From Victivallis sp. Marseille-Q1083 (GTDB lineage: Bacteria; Verrucomicrobiota; Lentisphaeria; Victivallales; Victivallaceae): a stretch of 64,000 nt of DNA. Of the stretch, positions 42,206 to 50,592 are shown one piece after another (positions within the stretch are counted from its first letter, which is position 1; every line of letters starts with the position of its first letter). The stretch is taken from the NCBI RefSeq assembly GCF_903645315.1, contig NZ_CAHJXL010000002.1:124001-188000 (forward strand), written 5' to 3'. The notes beneath the pieces were generated by a model, which did no database searches, was not told the origin of the DNA, and worked only from the letters and a program-made list of their open reading frames with translations. Position numbers and translations under genes: made by a program.

Positions 42206-44323
42206 ATGGATGCTTCATTGAAACATGTGCAGAAATTTTATTTGAGTTGGTTGTTGCTTATTCTGTTGTTGCCGGTGGTGGTGGTGGCGGTATGGCAAAT
42301 CGCCTTCTTGCTGAATGCCGATTGGCTGCGGTATTACGCCCCGGTGATGGAAGTGCTGGGAGAGGCTGTAAGCGAAAGAGGAATATTATTTTTCTGGAAT
42401 CGTTCCTTTCAATGGGATGTCGTACATGTGGTCAGCGGCATCGTCATATTACTGACGGCGATTTGTTATATTGGCGGCAGTCTCTGCTGGAGCCGTTATT
42501 TCATCGCCTTGTGGTGGGAGTTGTTTCCGGATACGGCGCAGTGGTGGGCCTGGTTGGCCTGGCTGAAAGTGATTCCGGTGCTTGGTCAACTCCTGATCTG
42601 GCCATTATTCGTTTTTCCGGCCGCCTATAAACGGAGCGGTTGGAGCCTGACGGCGGCGATCGTGGCGATGGATGGCGTGCTGATTTTGCTGGTGACATTG
42701 GTTTGGCCGGTCGAATGGCTGGTCCGTTATAACAGTTTCATCGGGGTGGCAGCGTTGATTGCTTTCGGGGTGACTTATAAGTTGCTGTCGCCGGGACGGC
42801 TGCCGCGTTGGGGCGAGGCGCTGTTGTCGGCATGTGGCGGTATCATCGCGATCAGCATCTTGTTGGGCATCGTTCAGGTTTACCGGGTCGACCGGCAATA
42901 TGTCGCTTTGCAGCAGGAAATGCGGGCTGTCGGGATTCCTTCGAATCTGGCGGAGTTGGAGGAGGCTTATTGCGGCAGACAATTGCCCGAAGACTTTTCC
43001 TGGCGTTTTCTGAAGGCAGTCCGCCCTTTATCCAACATGCGAATGGAACAGTCCGAATCCCTGGGCGATTATTTTGATGAAGAAAAGCAACCGGAACGTC
43101 GGGATTTCCTGGCTTTTCAAACCTATGCGAGTGCGCAATTGGACTGGATTGCCGCCGAAAATGGAGTTCTGGAATCTGAGCGGCCTGATGACGATCTTGG
43201 CATTCCTACTGGTAGGGACTGGTATGAAAAAGATTATATATGGGTGATGGTCATGGAGTTTTATGCGCAACGCATTGTCGATGCCGCCGATAGAAATGAA
43301 CCGGCGGAAGCATTGCGGCTGTATCGACTCAGCGGTAATTTATGGCAGTTGGCGGCCGATAACGATTTATTTCGGAATACCGAAAACAATGAAGCGATCC
43401 GTTTGGAGGCGTTGGCTTATTTGCTGGGGCGAAAAATTCTGGATATCGAGGCATTGGATGCTTTATTGGTCGAGTTGGAGGCGGATGAAGCTATGTTGAG
43501 TCGGATGTTTTTTGACAGGTGGCCGCGAATTGCGGCACAGTGGGTGATTGGATGGCGGGAAACCTTGACGGGACAGCAGCCGATGGACTGTTATGATGAT
43601 CTATTCTTGAGTCTGCGGGTTTTTAAAAATTTTCCATTGGCGATTGGATATTATTTTTACGCTTTTAGTATCAACCGTTCGGCGACTCATATGGTTCAGG
43701 CGCTGGATGGCTGGAAGGAATGGCGTGAACGCAGACAATACAGGACGCTGGTGAATAATTTGCACGTCCTGGTCCACAATGTCCACAATACGTTGCTGGG
43801 TTATCCTTTTGGCTCGGAAGAATTCTCGTTGGCCCAAATTGCCAGGATTCGCCTGGCGAAGCTTGCTGTCGTGATTGAAAAATTCCGTTTGCAGCGGGGA
43901 CGTTTACCCGATTCATTGGAAGAGTTGAAAGATGATATGCCTCCGATCAAGGATCTGGTACCGGACGGCAAATTCTATTATCATCGCACTAACTGGACCA
44001 TTGTTGTTGCATCGAATCGCGGGGTATATTACGATGTTGCATCGAACCGCGAGGCATATCACGATGTGGAAGGGTATCGTTTGACTTATCAGGAGATGGG
44101 CCCGGGAAAATGGGTGAACGAACGGGGGGCTCTTATTGTATCGTTCGATGTCGTCGACACTGTGACTAAAAGCTATTCGCCGCCGGAACCGGAATGGGAA
44201 GACGAAGTTCGGCCATTCGGGTTGCCGGATGGTTTTGATGAAAGCGTCAAGGAGGAAGAAATCCAAGAAGCGATTAAGCACCCGCAATCGACAACGGAAG
44301 AAAATGAAGAAGGAAATGATTGA
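42206..44323 (+). CDS. Large polytopic membrane protein, paralog B
   Basis: This 705-residue protein starts at ATG 42206 directly after a strong GGGGAGGG site. It has the same order as paralog A: about six membrane helices within residues 12-225, 'VQVYRVDRQYVALQQEMRAVGIPSNLAELEEAY' at the start of the soluble domain, a shared mid-region 'RIVDAADRNEPAEALRLYRLSGNLW', and 'IARIRLAKLAVVIEKFRLQRGRLPDSLEELK'. The extreme C-terminus differs: the 'YSVG.N..DDGG' motif is lost, there is a short tandem duplication ('VASNRGVYYDVASNREAYHDV') and an acidic tail. It has diverged in codon use and is somewhat more AT-rich toward its 3' end. Confidence 0.75.
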   Translation: MDASLKHVQKFYLSWLLLILLLPVVVVAVWQIAFLLNADWLRYYAPVMEVLGEAVSERGILFFWNRSFQWDVVHVVSGIVILLTAICYIGGSLCWSRYFIALWWELFPDTAQWWAWLAWLKVIPVLGQLLIWPLFVFPAAYKRSGWSLTAAIVAMDGVLILLVTLVWPVEWLVRYNSFIGVAALIAFGVTYKLLSPGRLPRWGEALLSACGGIIAISILLGIVQVYRVDRQYVALQQEMRAVGIPSNLAELEEAYCGRQLPEDFSWRFLKAVRPLSNMRMEQSESLGDYFDEEKQPERRDFLAFQTYASAQLDWIAAENGVLESERPDDDLGIPTGRDWYEKDYIWVMVMEFYAQRIVDAADRNEPAEALRLYRLSGNLWQLAADNDLFRNTENNEAIRLEALAYLLGRKILDIEALDALLVELEADEAMLSRMFFDRWPRIAAQWVIGWRETLTGQQPMDCYDDLFLSLRVFKNFPLAIGYYFYAFSINRSATHMVQALDGWKEWRERRQYRTLVNNLHVLVHNVHNTLLGYPFGSEEFSLAQIARIRLAKLAVVIEKFRLQRGRLPDSLEELKDDMPPIKDLVPDGKFYYHRTNWTIVVASNRGVYYDVASNREAYHDVEGYRLTYQEMGPGKWVNERGALIVSFDVVDTVTKSYSPPEPEWEDEVRPFGLPDGFDESVKEEEIQEAIKHPQSTTEENEEGND

Positions 44324-44449
44324 CCGATGAATGATATGGAAAGGAAACGAAGCCAACGGAAGGTCCGGAAACTCTATTGAAATCCGTCACCGGGACAAAT
44401 ATATTATTTCCTTTAAAAAGAGAGTCTCCAGTCTATTAAGGTAATGTTT

Positions 44450-46075
44450 ATGAAACTTTGTGCGATTCAAATGCCGTTTGCTTATCAATCGGAAGAAAGG
44501 GCTGAATACTCCGTTGAATTTGCGATTCAGGAACTGCAGAAATGCGATTCCTCCTGTGATTTGATTCTGACGCCGGAATATGCCAATGCTCCGGCGTCTT
44601 TTCCGGCGGGAAGATGCATTCCGTTTGCCGAGGCGCACACAGAGCGGTTATTAACCGCCGCAGAGGAATCCGCCAGACGTTGTCATTCCATTGTCGCAGT
44701 GAATCATGTCAGCGAGTTCAAGCCGGGACTGTTCCGGAATACGACGAGCGTATTTGACCGGAACGGCCATATCGTCGGACGTTACTATAAGCAACATTTG
44801 CCGCGAAGTGAACGGGAAGTGAATAGGTTGGACGATTCTTACACCCGGTCGTTCCGCTGCCCGGAAATCATTGAAGTGGACGGTCTCCGGCTCGGCTTTT
44901 TAATTTGCTACGATACTTATTTCAGTGAATATGTAGCGCATTTGGCCTACCGGCATCCGGATATCGTGCTGGTTTCCTCTTTTCAGCGCGCGGAACGTCC
45001 GGAAATTATCCGGATGCAGAATCAGCATCTTGCATTTACTTGTAACTCTTTCGTACTTCGGGCGTCAGTTTCCATGGGAAGCGACGCCCGAACCGGGGGG
45101 TGCACCCTGGCCGTATCGCCCGAGGGGAACATCATTGGCGAATTCGGCAATTCAATCGGCACGTTTTCCTGCGAAATCGGCGATCCTCACCACAAATATA
45201 TGCGCTCCAACAGCTACGGCGGTGCTTTGATTCCGAATGATCAATTTATCGAACAGGGCCGTACTCCCTGGTGTTACCGCCCCTGCGGCAGTATGGTGAT
45301 CGAATCGGAATCCGTTTATCCCTATCCGCGGGTATGCGCCCATCGAGGATTTTCGACTGTCGCTCCGGAAAATTCCCTGCCGGCCTTCGGCGCCGCAATT
45401 TCGCTGGGGGCACCGGAAATCGAGCTCGATATTCAATTCTCCAAAGATGGAATTCCGGTTATTTGTCATGACGATGAGCTTTCCCGGGTTTCGGATGGTG
45501 ATGGCCTGATAAAAGAAAAGAATATTGCCGAACTGCGGAAAATCGATTTCGGCCAAAAATTCAACTCCCGCTTTACCGGTTTGAAAATCGCCTTGTTCGA
45601 AGAATTTCTGGCCAAATTTTCCCGGCATGCAATTATCAATCTGCATTTGAAAACCACTGAAAAAGAAGGCGAGGAATATTCCCCGGTGCAGTTCCGCAAG
45701 ATTCAGGAGCTTCTGGCCCGCTATGATGCTCTCCGGCATGTTTATTTGATGGGAGATCGGGGAGTCATGGCTTGTGGTTTGCGAATGGCTCCGGAAATTC
45801 CCCGGTGCATGGGGGCGTTTCCCGATCCCTGGCATATCGTGGAGCGGGCTGTTGAGTTGAAGTGTTCCAAGGTTCAGTTGTTCGCTCCGTATTATAATCA
45901 GAAGATGATCGACAATGCACATGCTCACGGCATTCGTTGCAATTTCTTCTGCTGCGACGATCCGGTTGAAGCCAAAAAATTATTTGCACAGGGAATCGAT
46001 ACGATTTTATCAAACGATTACTGGACTGTCGCCAGAGCACTCCAGGAATTCCAGATTGAGAACGTCGAAAAGTAA
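44450..46075 (+). CDS. Nitrilase (CN hydrolase) - glycerophosphodiester phosphodiesterase fusion
   Basis: This 541-residue two-domain enzyme starts at ATG 44450 (AAGG eight bases upstream; ATG 44444 is too close). Residues 1-275 form a carbon-nitrogen hydrolase with the full triad: Glu43 ('LTPEYAN'), Lys114 ('YYKQHLPRS') and Cys153 ('LICYDTYFSE'). Residues about 293-540 form a GDPD domain: 'CAHRGFSTVAPENSLPAF' (His298/Arg299, Glu306), 'ELDIQFSKDGIPVICHDDELSR' (Glu325, Asp327, His340) and C-terminal 'GIDTILSNDYW'. Both active sites look complete. No signal peptide, so cytoplasmic. The pairing suggests one substrate with both an amide and a phosphodiester, for example an N-acyl-glycerophosphoethanolamine-like compound; that is inference. 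Confidence 0.88.
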   Translation: MKLCAIQMPFAYQSEERAEYSVEFAIQELQKCDSSCDLILTPEYANAPASFPAGRCIPFAEAHTERLLTAAEESARRCHSIVAVNHVSEFKPGLFRNTTSVFDRNGHIVGRYYKQHLPRSEREVNRLDDSYTRSFRCPEIIEVDGLRLGFLICYDTYFSEYVAHLAYRHPDIVLVSSFQRAERPEIIRMQNQHLAFTCNSFVLRASVSMGSDARTGGCTLAVSPEGNIIGEFGNSIGTFSCEIGDPHHKYMRSNSYGGALIPNDQFIEQGRTPWCYRPCGSMVIESESVYPYPRVCAHRGFSTVAPENSLPAFGAAISLGAPEIELDIQFSKDGIPVICHDDELSRVSDGDGLIKEKNIAELRKIDFGQKFNSRFTGLKIALFEEFLAKFSRHAIINLHLKTTEKEGEEYSPVQFRKIQELLARYDALRHVYLMGDRGVMACGLRMAPEIPRCMGAFPDPWHIVERAVELKCSKVQLFAPYYNQKMIDNAHAHGIRCNFFCCDDPVEAKKLFAQGIDTILSNDYWTVARALQEFQIENVEK

Positions 46076-46152
46076 TGTAGGCTTTTTGGCAATTGAAATT
46101 GTCGCTGTAAGCATTCGCTGTCCGGGAGCGGACGAGAATGGCCGGAGAAACA

Positions 46153-46170
46153 GCCGAATTTGAATCCGGC
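46153..46170 (-). terminator. Candidate terminator after lpxA
   Basis: On the minus strand GCCGGAT-TCAA-ATTCGGC (46153-46170) forms a 7-bp stem (one G-T) with a 4-base loop, followed by TGTTTCTCC. It lies 28 bases past the lpxA stop, in the convergent gap with the fusion enzyme gene. Confidence 0.45.
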
Positions 46171-46197
46171 AGCGGCAATCGGCCTTGGGGGGTGGAG

Positions 46198-47019
46198 TTA
46201 CTCTTCCGGTTCCAGCATCGGATCGTTGTGGGAATGAATCAAGGCCGGGTCGCCGGACATCATGCCGCGGCTGGTCGCCTGCACGAATTCGATGAAATGT
46301 GTCACTTCCGGCGTCAGCGGTTCCTTGCGGATTTCGGCAAAGGCGTTGCTGGAGTTCAGCCCGCGGAAAAAGTAAATTTTCAAGGCGCGCCGGATTGCCG
46401 CCCGCCCGGCGCTGTCGATGCCGGCCCGGCGCAGGCCGACGGTATTGGGCCCGCAGATGTAATTGTTCTCCGCCAGCATGGCGAACGGCGCGATGTCCTG
46501 GGTGACGATGGTCCGGCCGCCGAGCATTGCCAGCCGGCCGATGCGGCAGAACTGGTGGATCAGCACGTAGCCGCTCAGCACCGCGCCGTCTTCGATGACG
46601 ACGTGACCGGAAACGGCGGTCTGGTTAGCGATGGTGACGTAATTGCCGATTCTGGCGTCATGCCCGAGATGAACGAAGGCCATCAGCAGGGTATGATCGC
46701 CGACGCTGGTCAGGCCGTTTTCAAACGGCGAACGGTGGATGGTGACGTATTCGCGGATCGTCGTGTCGGCGCCGATGCTGGTGTGCGACACGACGCCGGG
46801 CTGAAAACGGTGGTCTTGCGGTTCTTCTCCGACCAGGGCGCCGAAATAAATCCGGCAGCGCGGCCCGACGGTGGTGTAGCGGCTGATCTTGACATGGGCG
46901 TCGATATGGCAGTTGTCACCGATTTCGACGTCCGGTTCGATGACCGCATACGGTCCGATTTCGACGTGATCGCCGATTCGGGCGCCGGAGGCGATGACCG
47001 CGGTCGGATGAATGGCCAT
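46198..47019 (-). CDS. lpxA: UDP-N-acetylglucosamine (or UDP-GlcNAc3N) acyltransferase LpxA
   Basis: This 273-residue left-handed beta-helix acyltransferase, first enzyme of lipid A synthesis, is full of hexapeptide repeats ('VIASGARIGDHVEIGPYAVIEP'). Catalytic His120 is in 'VHLGHDARIGN'. Gly167-Gly168 in 'LAMLGGRT' aligns with E. coli Gly172-Gly173, the hydrocarbon ruler; Gly here predicts a long (about C14) hydroxyacyl chain. The C-terminal helical domain follows. It lies 15 bases after pyrH. A GnnA-like oxidoreductase gene close by raises the possibility that the acceptor is the 3-amino sugar. Confidence 0.95.
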   Translation of the reverse strand: MAIHPTAVIASGARIGDHVEIGPYAVIEPDVEIGDNCHIDAHVKISRYTTVGPRCRIYFGALVGEEPQDHRFQPGVVSHTSIGADTTIREYVTIHRSPFENGLTSVGDHTLLMAFVHLGHDARIGNYVTIANQTAVSGHVVIEDGAVLSGYVLIHQFCRIGRLAMLGGRTIVTQDIAPFAMLAENNYICGPNTVGLRRAGIDSAGRAAIRRALKIYFFRGLNSSNAFAEIRKEPLTPEVTHFIEFVQATSRGMMSGDPALIHSHNDPMLEPEE

Positions 47020-47034
47020 AAGTAAAAACTCCCG

Positions 47035-47754
47035 TCAGTTGATCAGGGTGCCGGCGCTCAAATCGCCGCGCAGGACTTTCTCCAGACTGTCCGGCTCGAA
47101 GAAGTCGAAAACGATCACCGCCAGGTCATTGTCGCGGCACAGTGAAAACGCCGTCGAATCCATGACCGCCAGTTGGCGGGCCAGCGCTTCGTCGAAACTC
47201 AGCGTATCGAAGCGGACGGCATCCGGATTTTTGAATGGATCGGAGGAGTAGACTCCGTTGACTTTGGTCGCCTTGAGCACCGCTTCGCAATCGGTTTCCA
47301 GCGCGCGCAGCGCCGCCGTGGTGTCGGTGGTGAAAAAAGGGCTGCCGGTGCCGCCGGCGAAGATGACGACCTTGCCGGATTCCAGCGCTTTTACCGCCTC
47401 GGCCCGGTTGAAGCGTTTGGCCAGCGGTTCCATCGCGATGGCGCTCTGCACTTCGGCGCTGATGCCGACCGCCGTGAAGAAATCCTTCAGACACATCGCG
47501 TTCATCACCGTTGCCAGCATGCCCATGTAATCGGCATTGACCCGGTCCATGCCGCCGGCTTTGCCCATGACGCCGCGCCAGATGTTGCCGGCGCCGACCA
47601 CCAGCGCCACTTCCACGCCGGCATATACCACCTGCTTGATGCGTTCGACGACGGCGCGGACGGCTTCGGAGTCATAACCGTGCTCCTGGGCGCCTTTCAA
47701 CGTTTCCCCGCTCAACTTGATCAGCACCCGGCTGTACTTGTAGGTTGTTTCCAT
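47035..47754 (-). CDS. pyrH: Uridylate kinase (UMP kinase, PyrH)
   Basis: This 239-residue bacterial UMP kinase of the amino acid kinase fold starts at ATG 47754; the longer upstream frame crosses the promoter. Motifs: 'RVLIKLSGETL', 'EVALVVGAGNIWRG', 'NADYMGMLATVMNA', 'VIFAGGTGSPFFTTDTTAALRA', 'GVYSSDPFKNPDAVRFD'. It phosphorylates UMP to UDP, feeding UDP-sugar synthesis including the LpxA substrate encoded just downstream. Likely transcribed with lpxA from the promoter at 47803-47831. Confidence 0.96.
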   Translation of the reverse strand: METTYKYSRVLIKLSGETLKGAQEHGYDSEAVRAVVERIKQVVYAGVEVALVVGAGNIWRGVMGKAGGMDRVNADYMGMLATVMNAMCLKDFFTAVGISAEVQSAIAMEPLAKRFNRAEAVKALESGKVVIFAGGTGSPFFTTDTTAALRALETDCEAVLKATKVNGVYSSDPFKNPDAVRFDTLSFDEALARQLAVMDSTAFSLCRDNDLAVIVFDFFEPDSLEKVLRGDLSAGTLIN

Positions 47755-47802
47755 GTTGCTGTAGTTTCCCTTTTGTACGGTTGAAATTTCTTTACACCGT
47801 AA

Positions 47803-47831
47803 AATATAACACATTTCACCGCTTTGAACAA
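47803..47831 (-). promoter_or_regulatory. Promoter of pyrH-lpxA
   Basis: On the minus strand TTGTTC (47826-47831) and TATATT (47803-47808), 17-base spacer, 48 bases before the pyrH ATG. Confidence 0.55.
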
Positions 47832-47916
47832 CCGATTTCCGGATGAATTTTCTCAAAAGGGGTGTATAGTAGGACATCATAACTGTAATTCTAGTGATTG
47901 GAAGGGAAAATGCTCC

Positions 47917-48936
47917 ATGGGTGACAATTCCAGAATTAAAGTGGGGGTGATCGGCGTCGGCGCGCTTGGCCGGCATCACGCCCGGTTATATAATTTGAGT
48001 GAAAATGCCGATGTAGTGGGCATTTACGACCTTTCGCCGGAAACCGCCAACCGGGTTGGTGAAGAGTTTGGACTGAAGGTATTCGCCGATCCGTTGGAAT
48101 TGGCGAAGGAGTGCGAAGCGTTGAGTGTCGCGGTCCCGGCGACGAAACACAATGAGAGCACGATTCCATTGCTGGAGATGGGCAAGCATGTCTTGGTTGA
48201 GAAACCGTTGGCCGCTTCGGTCGAAGAGGCGGCGGCGATGGTCCGGAAGGCGCGGGAACACCAGGTGGTGTTTGCGGTCGGCCATGTCGAACGCTTCAAT
48301 CCGGCGATGGATTTTCTGGAGAAATACGCGGCGAACACCCGCTTTATCGAAGCCCATCGGCTGGCCTGTTATCCGCCGCCGCGGCCCGGTAGTTACCGGC
48401 GCGGGACGGAGGTCAGCGTCGTGTTGGACCTGATGATTCACGATATTGACCTGGTGCTCCGGATGGTCGACTCCGAAGTTGAGCGTTTCGATGCGGTCGG
48501 CATCCCGGTGTTGAGCAAGACCGAGGACATCGTCAGCGTGCGGATCAAATTCAAGAACGGCAGTTGCGCCAATATGACCGCCAGCCGGGTCAGCCAGGAG
48601 CCGCAGCGCCGTTTCCGGGTTTTTCAGGAAAATTGCTATATCTCGATGGATTACGGCAAGCATTTCGGCATGGTCTTGAAGCGCAACCGGGTTGGACTGG
48701 CGCGCAAGGACATCAATCTGGACGAAAAGAATGCGCTGGCCGCCGAACTGGAAGATTTCATCGATGCGATCAAACGCACCCGCACCACCGGGGTGGTGCA
48801 GCAGCCGAAGGTGCCCGGCGAACAGGGCTTGGAGGCGCTGACGCTGGCGGTGGCCATTCAAAGTGAAATTCGTCGTTACAACGATTTTTACGGGTTCAAA
48901 TTTGCCAGCCCGGGAGTTTCGGAAATCGATGGCTGA
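47917..48936 (+). CDS. Gfo/Idh/MocA-family oxidoreductase, GnnA-like
   Basis: This encodes 339 residues from ATG 47917 (GAAGGGA upstream). The N-terminal Rossmann fold is 'KVGVIGVGALGRHHARLYN'. 'LVEKPLAASVEEA' is the EKP motif with the catalytic/binding Lys, 'FAVGHVERFNP' follows, and 'LDLMIHDIDLVL' carries the conserved D..H catalytic residues. UDP-GlcNAc 3-dehydrogenase (GnnA) has this size and opening and often neighbours lpxA; here it is divergent from pyrH-lpxA. No GnnB aminotransferase is adjacent, so the substrate is uncertain. Its stop overlaps the ispE start by 8 bases. Confidence 0.8.
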   Translation: MGDNSRIKVGVIGVGALGRHHARLYNLSENADVVGIYDLSPETANRVGEEFGLKVFADPLELAKECEALSVAVPATKHNESTIPLLEMGKHVLVEKPLAASVEEAAAMVRKAREHQVVFAVGHVERFNPAMDFLEKYAANTRFIEAHRLACYPPPRPGSYRRGTEVSVVLDLMIHDIDLVLRMVDSEVERFDAVGIPVLSKTEDIVSVRIKFKNGSCANMTASRVSQEPQRRFRVFQENCYISMDYGKHFGMVLKRNRVGLARKDINLDEKNALAAELEDFIDAIKRTRTTGVVQQPKVPGEQGLEALTLAVAIQSEIRRYNDFYGFKFASPGVSEIDG

Positions 48937-49807
48937 AGTGCGGTCCCTGACAGTTCCCTCCAAAATCAACCTGATCCTGAAGATTACCGGCAAACGCCCG
49001 GATCATTATCATCAATTGCAGACGCTGTTTCTGCCGCTGGCGGTTCCGGCGGACCGGGTGGAACTGCATTGGAGCGGGCCGGGCATCCGGGTGTGTTCCT
49101 CCCGGCCCGGTTTGCCGGAAGACCTCGATAATCTTGGCGGCCGGGCGGCGCAGCTTTATGCCGCCGCCGCCGGTGTGGCGCCGGAATGGATGTTCCGGAT
49201 TGAAAAGAATATTCCGGTGGCGGCCGGTCTGGGCGGCGGCAGCGCCGATGCTGCCGCCGTGCTGCGGCTGTTGAACGAACACTACCGGATATTGCCGGCG
49301 GCGGCGTTGACGGCGTTGGCGTTGCAGTTGGGGGCGGATGTGCCTTTTTTTCTGACGCCGCGGCCGGCTTGGGCCGGCGGAATCGGGGAGGAATTGACCT
49401 GGCTGCCGGCAGAGCTGCCGGCGGTGCCGTTGTTGTTGATCAATCCGTGTTTTCCGGTCAGTTCGGCTTGGGCGTACCGGCATTTCGAGCCGGAGCGGAT
49501 CGGAAAATTGCCGGGATTCCATGCCGATTTGCTGTTGGAGGCCTGGCGGGCGGCCGATTGGGAAGCGTTCGGCAAACTGCTGCACAACGATCTCGGGTTG
49601 GCGCTGTATGAGAAATTTCCGCTGCTGGAAATGTTGCGCCGCCGGCTGTTTCAGCTCGGCGCCTGCGGCGTCCAGATCAGCGGGAGCGGACCGACGATGT
49701 TCGCTGTTTGCCGCGATGCCGGCAGCCGGGAGGTGCTGGTTGAAGCGTTGCAACAGGAATTTTCCGATCTTCGCTGCTTTACGGCGGAGCCGTACAGACA
49801 TTTCTAA
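48929..49807 (+). CDS. ispE: 4-diphosphocytidyl-2-C-methyl-D-erythritol kinase (IspE)
   Basis: This 292-residue GHMP kinase of the MEP isoprenoid pathway phosphorylates the 2-hydroxyl of CDP-methylerythritol. Motifs: 'PSKINLILKITGKRPDHYH' (substrate-binding N-terminus), ATP-binding 'IPVAAGLGGGSADAAAVLR', 'LGADVPFFL', and C-terminal 'GVQISGSGPTMFAV'. The start at ATG 48929 overlaps the oxidoreductase gene by 8 bases. Its stop codon is contained in the first Pho-box-like repeat of the phoB operator. Confidence 0.95.
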   Translation: MAEVRSLTVPSKINLILKITGKRPDHYHQLQTLFLPLAVPADRVELHWSGPGIRVCSSRPGLPEDLDNLGGRAAQLYAAAAGVAPEWMFRIEKNIPVAAGLGGGSADAAAVLRLLNEHYRILPAAALTALALQLGADVPFFLTPRPAWAGGIGEELTWLPAELPAVPLLLINPCFPVSSAWAYRHFEPERIGKLPGFHADLLLEAWRAADWEAFGKLLHNDLGLALYEKFPLLEMLRRRLFQLGACGVQISGSGPTMFAVCRDAGSREVLVEALQQEFSDLRCFTAEPYRHF

Positions 49808-49857
49808 TCGAATCTTAATCTGGCATTGACAGTTTTCTAACAAAATCGCCGTATAGT
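49804..49857 (+). promoter_or_regulatory. Pho-box-like operator and promoter of phoB-phoR
   Basis: Four related hexamers lie at exactly 11-base spacing: CTAATC (49804), TTAATC (49815), TTGACA (49826) and CTAACA (49837). Nine bases after the last is TATAGT (49852-49857), a good -10. Tandem 11-bp repeats placed just upstream of a -10 with no separate -35 are the known design of PhoB-activated promoters, and similar TTAACA-type repeats bind PhoP in Bacillus. This suggests that the phoB-phoR operon is activated by its own product. Confidence 0.55.
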
Positions 49858-49890
49858 ATGATCAGATCATAACAAATAAGGTATGGCTTC

Positions 49891-50592
49891 ATGGCGAAAG
49901 AAAAGATTTTGATCATTGAAGATGAAGAATCCATTCAGGAGCTGATTCGCTACAATCTGGAACGCGGTGGTTTCGGCGAATTGAAATCCTGCGATTGCGG
50001 GGAAAGCGGTTATGAGACGGCGCTGGAATTCCTGCCGGATTTGATTCTGCTCGATTTGATGCTGCCGGGCATGGACGGGCTGGCGGTCTGCCGGAAATTG
50101 AAAGCCAATCCGAAAACCAGTCAAATTCCGATTATCATGTTGACGGCCAAGAGTGAGGAGAGCGATATTATCGTCGGTCTGGAGCTCGGCGCCGACGATT
50201 ATGTGACCAAGCCGTTCAGCCCCAAGGTCCTGATTGCCAGGATCAAAGCGGTATTGCGCCGGGCGGCGGAGAAGGAGGCGGAGGAGGCGGAAGATGAAGT
50301 GGTGCGCCGCGGGCCGTTGACGATGAACCGGCTGAGGCGGGAGGCGACGCTTCGCGGTACGTCGTTGGTCCTGACCTGCTCGGAATTCGAGATTCTCTAT
50401 CTTTTGGCCAAACACGCCGGCTGGGTGTTCACCCGCAATCAGATCGTCAATGCGGTGAAAGGCGACGATTATCCGGTGACGGAGCGTTCGATTGATGTTC
50501 AAATGGTCGGTATCCGTAAAAAACTCGGTACCTGCGGCGGCATGATCGAAACGGTGCGCGGCGTTGGCTACCGCTTCAATATCGAATTATGA
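49891..50592 (+). CDS. phoB: PhoB-type response regulator
   Basis: This 233-residue protein has a receiver domain (acidic pair near 10-12, phosphoacceptor Asp55 in 'LILLDLMLPGMDGLAV', Lys in 'YVTKPFSP') and an OmpR/PhoB winged-helix DNA-binding domain (about 135-230: 'LTCSEFEILYLLAKHAGWVFTRNQIV', 'ERSIDVQMVGIRKKLG', 'ETVRGVGYRF'). The start has AAGG nine bases upstream. The stop overlaps the kinase start (ATGA). The pairing with a PAS-containing kinase and the upstream repeats support a phosphate-starvation role, though no pst genes are in the window. Confidence 0.88.
   Translation: MAKEKILIIEDEESIQELIRYNLERGGFGELKSCDCGESGYETALEFLPDLILLDLMLPGMDGLAVCRKLKANPKTSQIPIIMLTAKSEESDIIVGLELGADDYVTKPFSPKVLIARIKAVLRRAAEKEAEEAEDEVVRRGPLTMNRLRREATLRGTSLVLTCSEFEILYLLAKHAGWVFTRNQIVNAVKGDDYPVTERSIDVQMVGIRKKLGTCGGMIETVRGVGYRFNIEL

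Noticed and set aside
44010-44070. Possible CRISPR-like or satellite repeat
   Set aside because: Only two units, in frame within a coding gene; no spacers. No CRISPR array was found anywhere in the window.
46117-46133. GTCCG/CGGAC hairpin as terminator of the fusion enzyme gene
   Set aside because: Only five base pairs and no T-run; the neighbouring hairpin at 46153-46170 is a better candidate.
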